The position numbers and the translations under genes are program-made. The notes beneath the pieces were generated by a model. The model was not told where the DNA came from, did not search any database, and was given only the letters and a program-made list of their open reading frames with translations. From Dinghuibacter silviterrae (lineage in GTDB: Bacteria; Bacteroidota; Bacteroidia; Chitinophagales; Chitinophagaceae): DNA of 64,000 bases. Shown here in pieces: positions 15,820 to 24,168 of this stretch. Every line of letters starts with the position of its first letter. Position 1 is the stretch's first letter. The DNA lies in the NCBI RefSeq assembly GCF_004366355.1, contig NZ_SODV01000001.1, forward strand, positions 558,001 to 622,000. Direction: 5' to 3'.

Positions 15820-17265
15820 ATGACAAGGAGCCACCTTCATCCAAAAAAAATCCTGATCATCGACGACGACGAGGATGATTTTTTTATCACCAGCGACTAT
15901 ATAAAGGACATACCGGGGCAGTCCTTTGTCCTGGACTGGTGTCCGCAGTATGAAACCGGTCTGGCCCGGATCCTGGAACGGGCTTACGACATCTACCTGA
16001 TCGACTACCGGCTCGGCGCGCATACCGGCCTTGACCTTATCCGCAGCGCCATCGCCCACCGCTGCGACGACCCCCTCATCCTGCTGACGGGGAAAGGGAA
16101 CCAGAAGATCGACATGGAAGCCATGCAGGTAGGCGCCACCGATTACCTGGTTAAGACCGAACTCAATACGGAAAAGCTGGAGCGGTGTATCCGCTATGCC
16201 CTGGAACGCGCGGAATCCATGCGGGCCCTCCGGCACAACGAGCGGAAATACCGAAGCATCTTCGAACGTTCCAAAGACGCCGTTTTCCTCTCGGACAAGG
16301 ACCTCCGGATCAAGGACGTCAACGAGGGCATGATTGCCTTACTGGGTTATTCCAGGGAGGAATTATCGGCGCGGATGTTGCCCGATCTTATCGAGGACAA
16401 ACAAGACCAGGCCCACCTGGAGGGCAGGCTCAAGCGCTGGGGCGAGATCAACGACTGGGAAATCGTACTCGCCGGCAAACACGGGCAGAAGCTGAGCTGC
16501 ATCCTCAGCGCCTCCATGGAGCACGACGAGATCGAGGGCGATTACTTCCAGGGCATCATCCACGACATCACTGCCCTCAAAAAGGCGGAAAAGATCACCC
16601 TCCAGGCCGAAAAACTCGCGGCCGCGGGAAGACTCGTCCGGACCCTGGCTCACGAAGTAAGGAATCCACTCAACAACATAAACCTGTCCACCGAACAGCT
16701 CCAGCACGACCTGAAGGACCCGGAGCAAGCCCTCTACCTCGACATCATCCGGAGAAACAGCCACCGTATCGAAGCCCTGATCTCTGAACTCCTGGACTCG
16801 TCCAGACCCACCGAAATGGCCCTGGGCCGGAACGACCTCCGGGAGCTCCTGGAGCAAGCGCTGGACATCGCCGTCGACCGGATCAACCTGAAAAGGGTAA
16901 GGCTCCGGAAGGTCTTCCCCGAAACCCCGCTCTTTTTGGACGCCGACGCCGGTAAACTCAAGATCGCCCTGCTGAACATCATCATCAATGCGGTTGAGGC
17001 CGTGGAGCCGGGGCAGGGCGAACTCATCATCGGTTTATTGCAGGACCCCGAACACTATATCGTCCAGATCACCGATAACGGCTGCGGAATCAGCCAGGAA
17101 CATCTTTCCCGGCTTTTCGAGCCTTATTTCACCTCCAAAAGGAACGGCATGGGGTTGGGGCTGGCGGCTACGCTCAACATCGTACAGGCACACCGGGGCT
17201 CCATCGACGTCCGTTCGGAAGAACAAAGGGGAACAACTTTCACGTTGTTTTTCCCAAGACCATAG
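15820..17265 (+). CDS. Receiver-PAS-histidine kinase hybrid
   Basis: Protein of 481 residues with an N-terminal receiver (about 8-130, phosphoacceptor D62 in LIDYRLGAHTG), a PAS domain (about 140-255), HisKA with H278 in LAHEVRNPLNN, and HATPase ending with GMGLGLAATLNIV. The receiver-first order means it can be an intermediate receiving phosphate from the upstream kinase and relaying to the NtrC-type regulator, whose activity fits the NtrB-like H-box. Cytosolic. Starts 8 nt after the previous gene. Confidence 0.93.
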   Translation: MTRSHLHPKKILIIDDDEDDFFITSDYIKDIPGQSFVLDWCPQYETGLARILERAYDIYLIDYRLGAHTGLDLIRSAIAHRCDDPLILLTGKGNQKIDMEAMQVGATDYLVKTELNTEKLERCIRYALERAESMRALRHNERKYRSIFERSKDAVFLSDKDLRIKDVNEGMIALLGYSREELSARMLPDLIEDKQDQAHLEGRLKRWGEINDWEIVLAGKHGQKLSCILSASMEHDEIEGDYFQGIIHDITALKKAEKITLQAEKLAAAGRLVRTLAHEVRNPLNNINLSTEQLQHDLKDPEQALYLDIIRRNSHRIEALISELLDSSRPTEMALGRNDLRELLEQALDIAVDRINLKRVRLRKVFPETPLFLDADAGKLKIALLNIIINAVEAVEPGQGELIIGLLQDPEHYIVQITDNGCGISQEHLSRLFEPYFTSKRNGMGLGLAATLNIVQAHRGSIDVRSEEQRGTTFTLFFPRP

Positions 17266-17291
17266 CATGGATGGCAAAGGTTTTGTATATG

Positions 17292-17307
17292 TAGGTGTAA
17301 ACACCTA
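17292..17307. promoter_or_regulatory. Palindrome ahead of the small membrane protein
   Basis: TAGGTGT-AA-ACACCTA is a perfect 16-nt palindrome ending 4 nt before the ATG at 17312. It contains the same GGTGTAA half-site seen at the arsR gene (28852-28880). Either an operator or a hairpin hiding the start codon. Confidence 0.4.
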
Positions 17308-17311
17308 TCGT

Positions 17312-17467
17312 ATGCGCACCTTATTATACCTGCTCGCGGTCATCCTCATCATCGGATGGATACTTGGCTTTTTTGTGTACAGCGTAGGCAGCCTCATCCA
17401 CATCCTGCTGGTCCTTGCCGTCATTTCCATCCTGCTCGGCCTGATCCGCCGGGGAGCTGATTACTAG
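17312..17467 (+). CDS. Lmo0937-family small membrane protein (51 aa)
   Basis: Two hydrophobic helices (about residues 3-23 and 27-46) joined by a short turn, ending RRGADY. The pattern LLYLLAVILIIGW...GGLIH-like...ILLVLAVI is the Lmo0937 family found in many bacteria and often linked to stress or quiescence. The function is not established. The gene lies 46 nt after the receiver-kinase and may be its target or co-transcribed. A longer open frame exists upstream, but the membrane pair starts at this ATG. Confidence 0.75.
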   Translation: MRTLLYLLAVILIIGWILGFFVYSVGSLIHILLVLAVISILLGLIRRGADY

Positions 17468-17518
17468 GCAAAAAGTGGCATTATATTTACTATATATCTT
17501 ACAGCTTAATAAAAACCT

Positions 17519-18001
17519 ATGAAGCACGAAAGTAACTTTCCACACCTCCGGGATAAGATCCTGGAACTTGGGAGCGCCTTATTCTTTGACCAAAGTGAAA
17601 GCGTTTTACACCTCCCACCCGCCGTCGTCCAGACCCTGGACATAGACGAAGCCGGCCAGCTTTGGTTCATTGTCCCCATGCCGCTCCAGCAAGTGAGCGA
17701 ATTCGACACGTCATTCCCCGTGCAGCTCAACTACTTCCGGAAGAATGCCGCCTATTCACTGAACATCATCGGCAGGGGGTATATTATATATGATCCTGAA
17801 GAGCGGTACAACTGGGAGCTATTACACACCGACCTTCCACCGGTAGATGCTTCGTCCATCCTCGTCAAGGTAAAGATCGGCCGGGTGGAGCTGCTGGAAT
17901 GGGATGCCGAAGAGGCTTCACCCGTGGCCAAAATGGTCAACCGGGTATTATCCTGGTTTAATTTGCTCGACTCGGGGAAGACGATGTACCAATTAGGCTA
18001 A
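17519..18001 (+). CDS. Pyridoxamine 5'-phosphate oxidase-like split-barrel protein
   Basis: 160 residues. The beta-rich pattern (SALFFDQSESVLHLPP, GQLWFIVPMP, NYFRKNAAYSLNIIGRGYIIY, ILVKVKIGRVELLEW) resembles the general-stress-protein-26 branch of the FMN-binding split barrel. I see no clear FMN phosphate-binding motif, so flavin binding is unproven. It follows the small membrane protein by 51 nt and could be part of the same stress regulon. Convergent with lutB. Confidence 0.6.
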   Translation: MKHESNFPHLRDKILELGSALFFDQSESVLHLPPAVVQTLDIDEAGQLWFIVPMPLQQVSEFDTSFPVQLNYFRKNAAYSLNIIGRGYIIYDPEERYNWELLHTDLPPVDASSILVKVKIGRVELLEWDAEEASPVAKMVNRVLSWFNLLDSGKTMYQLG

Positions 18002-18003
18002 CC

Positions 18004-19389
18004 TCAGATGCGGCGGGCGCCCCTTTGTTCCCGCCACATCTCATTAAATGTCTTGGGTGCAAAGTCAAGGTCCGCCCTATGCCGGGTCCATTCTTTGGCC
18101 ATGCGGTTGACCAGCTTGTTTTTGAGCTTCCCGTTCCCCATATTCATCCACCGGCGGTTCAAAGAAACCCGCTTCCACACTTTCCAGGCAAATCCTTCCT
18201 TCCATCCATTGCTGCCCTTGTCCGCGGCCTCGTGCCGGTTTTCCAGCAAAAGCTCGTGCAGGTTTATCCGGATCGGGCAAACCTCGGTGCAATTGCCGCA
18301 GAGGGAGGAAGCATAGCTGAGGTGTTTATATTCCGCCAGGTCCTTTAGATGGGGGGTGATGATGCTGCCGATCGGCCCGCTATACGTGGTGCCGTAGGCA
18401 TGCCCGCCGATGTTCTTATACACGGGACAGGCATTCAGACAGGACCCGCAGCGGATACAGTAAAGGCTTTCGCGTTGTACCGGGCTGGCCAGGATGTTGG
18501 TCCGTCCGTTGTCCAGCAGAATGACGATCATGTCCTTCGGGCCATCGGTTTCCCCGGGTTGGGCAGGACCACTGATGATCGTGTTGTACACGGTCACCTG
18601 CTGACCCGTGCCAAAGGTGGCCAGCAGCGGCCAGAACAAGGCCAGGTCTGTCAGGGAGGGAATGACTTTTTCCAGGCCGACAATGACGATATGCGTCGCC
18701 GGAAAGCCGCTGCTCAGACGGGCATTGCCCTCGTTTTCCGTCAGGGCGATGCCGCCGGTATCGGCAATGATAAAATTCGCACCCGTGATCCCGATCTCCG
18801 CTTCCACATATTTGGAACGCAACACGTCCCGGGCAACCAGCGTCATCTGCTCGGGTGTCAGCTTTGGATCCGTACCCAGCTTTTCGGCGAACAGCTTGGC
18901 AATATCCTCCTTGCTTTTGTGCATGGCCGGCGTCACGATATGGTAAGGCGGTTCACCGTCCAGTTGCTGGATATATTCTCCCAAGTCTGTTTCTATGCTT
19001 TGGATCCCATTTTTTTCCAGGAAGGCGTTCAGGTGGATTTCTTCCGTCACCATGGACTTGCTCTTGACCACCGTCTTGCAATCCTTGTCCCGGCAGATCG
19101 CGAGGATGTGTTCCAATGCCTGCTCCCCGTTCTCCGCCCACAGCACGCGGCCACCCCGGCGCGTCAGGTGCATCTCGAACTCCTCCAACTGCTGATCCAG
19201 CGTCTCCATGGCCCTCCACTTGAGGTTCTTCGCCCTTTCCCTGGCCAGCATCAGGTCGGAAAACTGTGCTTTGCCCTTGGGCACCGACGCATTATAACGC
19301 CCGATATTGAAGTTGATCTTACGGCGATGTTCGATGTCCCCGGCCTTCACCGTAGACTTCGCCAGAAAGGTTGAACCCGTCTCGTTCAT
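18004..19389 (-). CDS. lutB: LutB/LldF-family iron-sulfur protein of lactate oxidation
   Basis: Subunit of the LutABC-type L-lactate dehydrogenase system, 461 residues. An N-terminal LUD domain (VTEEIHLNAFLEK, GITGANFIIADTGGIALTENEGN) is followed by two 4Fe-4S clusters: C311/C314/C317/C321 (CIRCGSCLNACP) and C364/C367/C371 (CGNCTEVCP). LutA and LutC are not adjacent. The start overlaps the DUF3109 gene by 4 nt, so the two are translationally coupled. Confidence 0.92.
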   Translation of the reverse strand: MNETGSTFLAKSTVKAGDIEHRRKINFNIGRYNASVPKGKAQFSDLMLARERAKNLKWRAMETLDQQLEEFEMHLTRRGGRVLWAENGEQALEHILAICRDKDCKTVVKSKSMVTEEIHLNAFLEKNGIQSIETDLGEYIQQLDGEPPYHIVTPAMHKSKEDIAKLFAEKLGTDPKLTPEQMTLVARDVLRSKYVEAEIGITGANFIIADTGGIALTENEGNARLSSGFPATHIVIVGLEKVIPSLTDLALFWPLLATFGTGQQVTVYNTIISGPAQPGETDGPKDMIVILLDNGRTNILASPVQRESLYCIRCGSCLNACPVYKNIGGHAYGTTYSGPIGSIITPHLKDLAEYKHLSYASSLCGNCTEVCPIRINLHELLLENRHEAADKGSNGWKEGFAWKVWKRVSLNRRWMNMGNGKLKNKLVNRMAKEWTRHRADLDFAPKTFNEMWREQRGARRI

Positions 19390-19964
19390 CGTTTATATTC
19401 TTTTGCGATCTTGTCGAGCACTTCATAGAACGCGGCTCCGTATTTCCGGGTCAACGCGTCCTTTAAGAAAACATAAACGGGTACTTTTAATTTTTTGCCC
19501 AGGCTGCAGGCGGCCTTGCAAAGGTCCTGCCTGGGTTCGTAGTTGACGTATTCGTGTTTGCCGTCGTGGCTGGCCTTTGTACGGATGGGGAAAAGATGAC
19601 AGCTCAGGGGTTTCCGCCAGGAAATCAAACCGTCGTTGTACGCCTTTTCGATCCCGCATTTTACGATGCCTTGCGCATCCACATAGCCATACGCACACAT
19701 CTTGTGCGCGATGGTCGGGGTCACCCAGCCAAACTCCCGGTCATACACATAGTGTCCCTGCGCTTCGATCACTGCACGGCCTTCGTCCGTCAGGTAGGGT
19801 TTGACCAGATCGACAAAATGGTTGATCAGGTCCAGCTCCTCGTCGGTTAGCGGGGCTCCGGCATCTCCGTCTACACAGCAGCCGCCCTTACAATGATTCA
19901 GGTCGCACACAAACTGTTCGTCCACTACCGCATCGCTCACGATGACGTCGTCAATCACGATCAT
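19386..19964 (-). CDS. DUF3109 family cysteine-cluster protein
   Basis: 192 residues with clustered cysteines CNHCKGGCCVDGDAGAPL near the N-terminus plus later Cys (KMCAYG, KCGIE, SCHLFPI, LCKAACSLG). The pattern resembles zinc- or iron-sulfur-binding YkgJ-like proteins. Biochemical role unknown. A -7 box (TAACTTTG) ends only 7 nt before the ATG, so the mRNA leader must be very short or absent. Translationally coupled to lutB. Confidence 0.85.
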   Translation of the reverse strand: MIVIDDVIVSDAVVDEQFVCDLNHCKGGCCVDGDAGAPLTDEELDLINHFVDLVKPYLTDEGRAVIEAQGHYVYDREFGWVTPTIAHKMCAYGYVDAQGIVKCGIEKAYNDGLISWRKPLSCHLFPIRTKASHDGKHEYVNYEPRQDLCKAACSLGKKLKVPVYVFLKDALTRKYGAAFYEVLDKIAKEYKR

Positions 19965-19971
19965 ACGGTAG

Positions 19972-19979
19972 CAAAGTTA
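19972..19979 (-). promoter_or_regulatory. -7 box (TAACTTTG) for the DUF3109-lutB operon
   Basis: Minus-strand TAACTTTG, 7 nt before the start codon at 19964. Consistent with a near-leaderless transcript. Confidence 0.5.
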
Positions 19980-20009
19980 CGGCTTTTGTGTTTGCGACGA
20001 GCGGCCGCC

Positions 20010-20645
20010 CTACGGCCGCTTCCACTGCAGGGTCGCGATCATGTGTTTCATATCCTCGGACAGAAACTGGTTGACCGGCCTCAGGCTATCCTCATTGGGT
20101 GTCGTATAGAAGTACAACGCGCCTCTTAGGAAATGATGGGCGGAATCGGTGACAAAGAATTGGTAACGCGTGGCCGCGTTGCCGCCCACTTCGAAGATAA
20201 ACCCGGCGGTACCGGGAAAAGGGGCAACCGGGTACTGATCGATAGAGGATGCCTTTTCGACGTGACGGTTGGTCAGGTTGAAGGCGTCCCCTACAAGCTT
20301 GTCCAGTGTGTTGACACCCAGGGAGTCATGATAGGCGCCCCCGGATCCTTTGACTTTGTACAGGGCATGGGTCCCGATGTTGATATAGCTCAGGTAAATG
20401 CGCCCCTGGAAGGAGGGGAAGTCGACATTGATCCAGTAAGGGTTGTCGGGTTGTTCGTCGAAATACGAAGAGTCCCTGACGATATTCGCGTATACGGGAT
20501 ATTCGAAGCTGTAGGGATAGCCCGGCTGGCTGAACAGCCGGTACTCGTGCCGGGGGAGGTCGATCCGGAAATAGCCCTTGGGTTTGGGGATCGGAACGCC
20601 ATTGCAGGCGCAAAAGAGAAATGCGGCTAAAAAATACTTTCTCAT
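20010..20645 (-). CDS. gldD: Gliding motility lipoprotein GldD
   Basis: Envelope lipoprotein needed with the Gld/type IX machinery in Flavobacterium. It is 211 residues with a short signal ending at a cysteine (C14 in LFCACNG), then the family signature PKPKGYFRIDLPRHEY and later YFDEQPDNPYWINVDFPSF. It follows gldE by 4 nt, the usual gldE-gldD order. Confidence 0.93.
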   Translation of the reverse strand: MRKYFLAAFLFCACNGVPIPKPKGYFRIDLPRHEYRLFSQPGYPYSFEYPVYANIVRDSSYFDEQPDNPYWINVDFPSFQGRIYLSYINIGTHALYKVKGSGGAYHDSLGVNTLDKLVGDAFNLTNRHVEKASSIDQYPVAPFPGTAGFIFEVGGNAATRYQFFVTDSAHHFLRGALYFYTTPNEDSLRPVNQFLSEDMKHMIATLQWKRP

Positions 20646-20649
20646 TACT

Positions 20650-21957
20650 TTAAGAGGAGCGCTTGATCGTCACTTTTACTTTCTGTATCCGGTTGCGGTT
20701 GATCTCCAGAACGGCGAAATCAAACTCGCCGGTGGTGATCACCTCGTTCAGGGCAGGGAATTTCCCCGCCAGTTCCAGGACCAGGCCGGCCAGGGAATCG
20801 CTTTCGCCCCGTACCGATTCGAAGGTATCCAGGGGGAGGTCCATGGCCTTGCATACGTCCAGGATGGAGGTCCGCCCCTCAAAGATAAAGTTATTGTCGT
20901 CCAGTTTTTTGTTGACACTTTCCTCGTCGTCGAACTCGTCCTTGATGTCCCCGATGATCTCCTCCAGGATGTCTTCGAGGGTGACGATCCCGCTCGTCCC
21001 TCCAAATTCGTCCACCACGACCGCGATATGGGTGCGTTTGTGTTGGAACTCTTTGAGGAGGTCGTCGATGAGTTTATTTTGGGGAACAAAATAGACCGGC
21101 CTCAGAAGGCTGTGCCAGTCAAACCCCTGGAGGGAGTCTTTCCCGATATAAGGCAACAGGTCCTTGGTGTTGAGTATACCCGCTACTTCGTCAAGGTCAT
21201 TTTTATACACGGGCAACCGGCTGTAGTGCAGGTCTTCCACCCTCCTCAACACCTCGGCCAGCGTGAGCGTATAGTCCAGACCGCTTACATCCAGACGCGT
21301 GCGCATGACCTGTTTCACAGTGATGTTCCCGAACTTGACGATCCCCTTCAGGATATTTCTTTCTTCCTGGGAGGTTTCTTCCTGGTCGATCTGTTGAAGG
21401 CTGTATTCTGTTGCGTCGCCTATCCCCAAACCCGTTTCCACCCCTTCCGACATCCGGACCATAAACTGACCGGTTCTCCGGAAAAGCGGCACGACCAGGG
21501 CGTCCAGCCACCAGCTGGAAAACTTGGCAAACCGGATGTTGTTTTGGGAGGCATACACCCTTGGAAGCACGTCGCAAAGCAGCAGGAGTACAATGGTGAT
21601 CACGAGGATCTTGACGATCAACACCACCCAGAAAAGGGCAGGATCCATCGGAAGGAAGGTGTCTATAAGGCTGTTGGCCATCAGGATCAGAACGATATGC
21701 AAAAAGCCGCTGGCGCACTGGAGCGAGGCCAGGAGGATCTTTGGTTCCTCCAGCAAGGTCGTGATCCGGCGGGCGTAGGGGACCTGTTTGGTCTTTAGAA
21801 TATTCTGGTCCTTATAAGTCAGGGTAAAAAGTGCAATCTCCGATCCGCTGACGACGAACAACAGGAAGATGAGTGCGATGAACAATACTATCCAAACGGT
21901 AGTACCCTGGGTATTAATAGCTGTCAGGAGAATGGGCGCGTTGGGAGGATGGTCCAA
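20650..21957 (-). CDS. gldE: Gliding motility-associated protein GldE (CNNM/CorC-type)
   Basis: Inner-membrane protein of 435 residues. The N-terminal DUF21 region has about four membrane spans (TVWIVLFIALIFLLFVVSGSEIALF; later FLHIVLILMANSLID), followed by two CBS motifs (around KQVMRTRLDVSG and HIAVVVDEFGGTSGIVTLEDILEEIIGDI) and a C-terminal CorC/HlyC transporter-associated domain. The architecture is that of CNNM magnesium transport proteins; its role beside gldD is inferred from Flavobacterium genetics. Confidence 0.93.
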   Translation of the reverse strand: MDHPPNAPILLTAINTQGTTVWIVLFIALIFLLFVVSGSEIALFTLTYKDQNILKTKQVPYARRITTLLEEPKILLASLQCASGFLHIVLILMANSLIDTFLPMDPALFWVVLIVKILVITIVLLLLCDVLPRVYASQNNIRFAKFSSWWLDALVVPLFRRTGQFMVRMSEGVETGLGIGDATEYSLQQIDQEETSQEERNILKGIVKFGNITVKQVMRTRLDVSGLDYTLTLAEVLRRVEDLHYSRLPVYKNDLDEVAGILNTKDLLPYIGKDSLQGFDWHSLLRPVYFVPQNKLIDDLLKEFQHKRTHIAVVVDEFGGTSGIVTLEDILEEIIGDIKDEFDDEESVNKKLDDNNFIFEGRTSILDVCKAMDLPLDTFESVRGESDSLAGLVLELAGKFPALNEVITTGEFDFAVLEINRNRIQKVKVTIKRSS

Positions 21958-21987
21958 AATGAACGATTAAGTGAACAAATGTAACGA

Positions 21988-22422
21988 TTAGAAGGGAAGA
22001 TCGTTCGCGTCGCCGATCGGCGGAATATCCACGGAGCTCAATCCTTCCATCCCATGTTCCCCTGAACCGGGGGCCGGACCGGAAACATCCGCCCTTTTAT
22101 CAAGCATGATCAGGTTATCACCAACGACCTCGGTGGCAAACTTCTTATTGCCCTCCTTGTCCTCCCAGCTCCGGGTTTTCAGACGGCCTTCTATGTATAC
22201 AAGGCTGCCTTTGTGCAGGTATTTCTGGGCCAGCTCCGCAAGCCCCCTCCAGAGGACAACCGTATGCCATTCCGTCTGCGATATCAGCTTGCCGGCCCTG
22301 TCTTTAAACGTCTCCGTGGTGGCCAGCGGGAATTTAGCCACGGCAATATTTCCTTCCAGATATTGTACATCCGGGTCTTTTCCGAGGTTACCGATCAACA
22401 TAACCCGATTTACGCCTCTCAT
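21988..22422 (-). CDS. ssb: Single-stranded DNA-binding protein
   Basis: 144 residues. OB-fold starting RGVNRVMLIGNLGKDPDVQYLEG, with WHTVVLWRGLAELAQKYLHKGSLVYIEGRL, then a short linker and the acidic tip DANDLPF that recruits replication and repair enzymes. It lies between mutY and gldE, a gene order I know from other Bacteroidota. Confidence 0.96.
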   Translation of the reverse strand: MRGVNRVMLIGNLGKDPDVQYLEGNIAVAKFPLATTETFKDRAGKLISQTEWHTVVLWRGLAELAQKYLHKGSLVYIEGRLKTRSWEDKEGNKKFATEVVGDNLIMLDKRADVSGPAPGSGEHGMEGLSSVDIPPIGDANDLPF

Positions 22423-22530
22423 ATGGCTCTTATTTTTTGAATTTTACGCGTGCAGCCCCACGGGCCTGCGTGCTCACAATCTCTCTTAAATATACATTAA
22501 TTTTCTTGCAAACAAACGAGGGTCAAAAGA

Positions 22531-22573
22531 GTGGCGGCGGCGACCTAAGCGGCAATTTAGGCCGCCGCCGCCA
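22531..22573 (-). terminator. Long GC hairpin between mutY and ssb
   Basis: An 18-bp stem with one mismatch (22531-22548 with 22556-22573) and a 7-nt loop. There is no T-run after it on the minus strand. It probably ends or stabilises the mutY message upstream of the ssb promoter. Confidence 0.5.
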
Positions 22574-22598
22574 CACCGCTAACGATGGCCCTTCGGGC

Positions 22599-22617
22599 AG
22601 GGCGCCGGAGGCGCCCT
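22599..22617 (-). terminator. Hairpin over the mutY stop codon
   Basis: AGGGCGCC (22599-22606), GGA, GGCGCCCT (22610-22617) is a perfect 8-bp stem that overlaps the mutY stop (22616-22618). Confidence 0.5.
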
Positions 22618-23698
22618 AGAAGAGTTGCCCTGCTTGGATGGGCGCGTTCAGGTAGTCGTTAAGGAGACGGGGAAAAGGATAGGTTGCCAGCTCCTTCCGG
22701 TCCACCCAGATGTACTCCCCGTCCGCCAGGGGCCGCTCCAGGTGGATCCGCACAAACCGTGCCTTGACCTGCTGATGGGTCAGCAATTGCCGGTACACCG
22801 GCGAGGCGCCCAATACGGTAAAGCCGTCTTTTCCAAAAAGCGCCGTGAACCATCGTTTTTTCAGTTGCCGGCCGTAGTCTTCCCCATCCTCGTCAGCTGG
22901 AACTTCGTGCCCGATAAATTCAAAGAGCTGTTGCCAAATATCCTTGCCGGTGCGCTTGCGGATATAAACCCCGTTATTGTATTCGGCGACCAGGTACAAA
23001 AAGAAGCGATCCTTGCGCACCAGCCGTTTGCTTTTGATCGGCAGCAGGTCTACCTTTTCCTGTTTCAGGGCCACACACCTGCTTTTGAACGGACAGGTGT
23101 CACAGGCAGGGCGGACCGGTTTACAAACGACAGCGCCAAAATCCATCAGCGCCTGGTTGTAGGCCGCGGGGTCATCTTTGTCCAGGCATTGATCCGCCAG
23201 CGCGGTCAGGACCGACCGGCCTTCGGTTGTATCGATCGGGGTATCGATCCCAAAAAAACGGCTGAGTACCCTCAGGACATTCCCATCGACGACCGCGTGC
23301 GGAAGTCCAAAAGCAAAAGAAGCAATAGCCGAGGCCGTATACGACCCCACTCCTTTTAGACCCAAGATATCTTGATAAGTATCGGGAAAACGTCCCTGGA
23401 GCTCCCCGGCGATATACCGGGCGGTTTGAAGAAGGTTTTTACACCGGGAATAATACCCTAAACCTTCCCAGAGCTTAAAGACCCGGTCGTCCTGCGCCGC
23501 CGCCAGATCGGCGACCCGGGGGAAGGCATCTACGAAGCGTTCGTAATACGCCAACCCTTGCTCCACGCGGGTTTGCTGCAATATAACCTCGCTCAGCCAG
23601 ATTTTATAGGGGTCCTTTTCCCCCTTCCAGGGCATTTGCCGGGTGTTCTCTCCGGCGTTCCATTCCAGGAGCTTTTGGGTGAAAAAGCGGGTTTGCAT
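22616..23698 (-). CDS. mutY: A/G-specific adenine glycosylase
   Basis: Base-excision enzyme removing A opposite 8-oxoG, 360 residues. Helix-hairpin-helix GVGSYTASAIASFAFG, catalytic Asp in VVDGNVLRVLSRF, the 4Fe-4S cysteines (CKPVRPACDTCPFKSRC, spacing C-x6-C-x2-C-x5-C) and a C-terminal NUDIX-like 8-oxoG recognition domain are all present. Divergent from HU over an AT-rich 152-nt gap. Confidence 0.96.
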   Translation of the reverse strand: MQTRFFTQKLLEWNAGENTRQMPWKGEKDPYKIWLSEVILQQTRVEQGLAYYERFVDAFPRVADLAAAQDDRVFKLWEGLGYYSRCKNLLQTARYIAGELQGRFPDTYQDILGLKGVGSYTASAIASFAFGLPHAVVDGNVLRVLSRFFGIDTPIDTTEGRSVLTALADQCLDKDDPAAYNQALMDFGAVVCKPVRPACDTCPFKSRCVALKQEKVDLLPIKSKRLVRKDRFFLYLVAEYNNGVYIRKRTGKDIWQQLFEFIGHEVPADEDGEDYGRQLKKRWFTALFGKDGFTVLGASPVYRQLLTHQQVKARFVRIHLERPLADGEYIWVDRKELATYPFPRLLNDYLNAPIQAGQLF

Positions 23699-23850
23699 GA
23701 AAAAAGGCGCCTCCGGGGCGTCAAAGATGCGGGAATTGTGTCAAAAAATTTTTAATTTTATATCACTTTAATATTCAAAAATTTAGCATCACTTTTGTGG
23801 GCATGTATTTTGTTCTGTTAAAATATGTACTCTAACTTAATCTAAACACC

Positions 23851-24141
23851 ATGCGCAAAGCCGATTTAGTGAACCAGATTGCAGACAAAACGGGGATTCC
23901 CAAAGTGGACGTATTAGTGACTTTGGAAACCATGTTTAAAGAAGTAAAAGAAACCCTTTCCAACGGGGAAAACATTTATATCCGGGGATTTGGCAGTTTC
24001 ATTACGAAAAAACGGGCTGCCAAGATCGGTCGTAACATCAAGAAAAATACGGCCGTCCAGATCCCTGAACACTACGTGCCTGCTTTTAAACCTTCCAAAG
24101 AATTCGTCGCGGAAGTCAAGAAAATGCAGAATGGCAAGTAA
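23851..24141 (+). CDS. HU/IHF-family DNA-binding protein
   Basis: Nucleoid protein of 96 residues. MRKADLVNQIADKTGIPK helix pair, then the GENIYIRGFGSFITKKRAAKIGRN beta-arm with the DNA-intercalating arm around IPEHYVPAFKPSKEF. A very AT-rich region precedes it, as expected for a strongly expressed gene. The stop codon forms part of the -7 box for the next gene. Confidence 0.95.
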   Translation: MRKADLVNQIADKTGIPKVDVLVTLETMFKEVKETLSNGENIYIRGFGSFITKKRAAKIGRNIKKNTAVQIPEHYVPAFKPSKEFVAEVKKMQNGK

Positions 24142-24146
24142 CTTTG
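24139..24146 (+). promoter_or_regulatory. -7 box (TAACTTTG) overlapping the HU stop codon
   Basis: The TAA of the HU stop is the first triplet of TAACTTTG. It is 22 nt before the GTG of the TPR gene and could give it expression independent of HU. Confidence 0.4.
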
Positions 24147-24168
24147 CCCCCTCAATCCGGAGGGAGTG

